Of a DNA stretch of 64,000 bases, positions 63,261-64,000 are shown one piece after another; within the stretch, counting starts at the first letter, position 1; the number at the start of each line of letters is the position of its first letter. The notes beneath the pieces were generated by a model. The model was not told the DNA's origin. It saw nothing but the letters and a program-made list of their open reading frames with translations, and searched no databases. Source of the DNA: Serratia plymuthica NBRC 102599 (lineage in GTDB: Bacteria > Pseudomonadota > Gammaproteobacteria > Enterobacterales > Enterobacteriaceae); the NCBI RefSeq assembly GCF_001590925.1, contig NZ_BCTU01000014.1:124001-188000 (forward strand), in the 5' to 3' direction. The translations under genes were made by a program, and so were the position numbers.

Positions 63261-64000
63261 CTACAGCCAGCGGCTGCGTTTCAACCACCAGGCCACGCCG
63301 AGCACCAACCCCGTAAGCATCAGGCAAAACGTGGCAAAACCAAAGGGATTGCCCCCGCCGGGAATGCCGCCCAGGTTAACGCCGAACAGTCCGGTCAAAA
63401 ACGTGGTGGGCAAAAATACCATTGCCAGTAGCGACATGGTGTAAGTTCGGCGGTTCATGGCATCAGCCATCACGGTGGTAATTTCATCGGAAAGGATCGC
63501 GGTACGCGCAATGCTGCCATCCAGATCGTCCAGACCGCGCCCCAGCCGGTCGGCAACATCTTGCATACGGCGTCGGTCGTCATCGTTCATCCAGGGCAAC
63601 CGCTCGCTCGCCAGCCGGGAAAATACGTCGCGCTGCGGTGCCATGTAACGGCGCAACACAATCAGTTGTTTACGGATCAGCGCCAACTGCCCGCGCTCCG
63701 GGATTTGTTGCTCCAAAAGCGCATCTTCCAGATCGATGATCTTATCGTGCAGATCCTCGATAAAATCGCTGGTGTGATCGTTCAGCGCATCGGAAACCTC
63801 CACCAGCCAGTTGCCGCTGTTGGTCGGCCCGGCGCCGCTTTGCAGATCGCTCACCACCTGATCGATAGAGTACACCTTACGGTGCCGGGTGGAGACGATC
63901 AGTTTATCGGTCAAGTAAACGCGGATGGTCACCAACTGATCCGGCCGTGAGTTGGCGTTGAAATTAATACTGCGTAACGTGATCATGGTGCCATCGCCCA
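63261..64000 (-). CDS. zntB: Zinc transporter ZntB, C-terminal part (cut by window edge)
   Basis: The visible 246 residues begin in [20 protein letters not shown] (no start codon needed: the frame stays open to the window end and aligns with about residue 85 of E. coli ZntB). [40 protein letters not shown] and [20 protein letters not shown] form the funnel and stalk; the last two helices hold the [11 protein letters not shown] pore loop. ZntB moves Zn2+ as a pentamer, probably proton-driven uptake. Confidence 0.95.
   Translation of the reverse strand, partial: GDGTMITLRSINFNANSRPDQLVTIRVYLTDKLIVSTRHRKVYSIDQVVSDLQSGAGPTNSGNWLVEVSDALNDHTSDFIEDLHDKIIDLEDALLEQQIPERGQLALIRKQLIVLRRYMAPQRDVFSRLASERLPWMNDDDRRRMQDVADRLGRGLDDLDGSIARTAILSDEITTVMADAMNRRTYTMSLLAMVFLPTTFLTGLFGVNLGGIPGGGNPFGFATFCLMLTGLVLGVAWWLKRSRWL

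Overview
This is chromosomal DNA from a Gram-negative enterobacterium and most likely a Serratia. Gene content and protein sequences are close to E. coli where the two share genes (fnr, uspE, pntAB, ydgH, ydgI, folM, rstAB, asr-ydgU-ydgD, hrpA, azoR, ydbH-ynbE-ydbL, ldhA, hslJ, nifJ, ttcA, FnrS, zntB). Extra GC-rich genes resemble those of Serratia, notably a bifunctional ornithine-lipid acyltransferase of the OlsF type first described in S. proteamaculans. The species call is inference from family knowledge, not from a database search.

Layout. 1-3.1 kb: the end of a sugar isomerase-like gene, a TetR regulator, a cupin and a Kup-type K+ transporter. 3.2-10.7 kb: a LysR regulator divergent from a seven-gene operon. 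The operon encodes a complete branched-chain-amino-acid-type ABC importer followed by homologues of L-2-amino-thiazoline-4-carboxylate hydrolase (AtcB) and N-carbamoyl-L-cysteine amidohydrolase (AtcC); it looks like an import-and-convert route to L-cysteine and is the most interesting metabolic unit here. 10.8-15.5 kb: an ArsR/SRPBCC pair, a CorA/ZntB-like channel, and a phosphate transporter with polyphosphate kinase 2 behind a Pho box. 15.7-25.2 kb: penicillin-binding endopeptidase, flavin monooxygenase, a MocR regulator divergent from a pyridoxal-kinase operon, YcgR, a formylglutamate amidohydrolase homologue, OlsF with an upstream Pho box, and a tiny fimbrin-like secreted protein.

25.4-58 kb is mostly conserved enterobacterial backbone: DNA repair (ogt), anaerobic control (fnr with its own FNR box), stress (uspE), transhydrogenase, envelope proteins, the RstAB two-component system and, 3 kb away, its known target asr with a recognisable RstA box. 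It continues with the acid-shock cluster, RNA helicase, the YdbH-YnbE-YdbL envelope bridge, fermentative lactate dehydrogenase, EmrE and pyruvate:flavodoxin oxidoreductase. Then come an alginate-lyase-family protein and a divergent XRE-cupin / B3-B4 domain pair.

59.6-61.5 kb is an accessory scar directly upstream of ttcA, the place where Rac-type prophages insert in E. coli. It holds a frameshifted integrase tail, a second 36-bp piece of that integrase, IS3 and IS903-like debris, a duplicated ~101-bp element with internal inverted repeats, and one AT-rich gene whose product has a caspase/CHAT-like His...Cys arrangement. The window ends with ttcA, a glyoxalase-fold gene under a LexA box, the anaerobic small RNA FnrS with an FNR site at about -42, and the 3' part of zntB.

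Regulatory themes recur: FNR (fnr and FnrS), PhoB (pit-ppk2 and olsF), RstA (asr), LexA (VOC gene) and several divergent local regulators with visible operator-like repeats.
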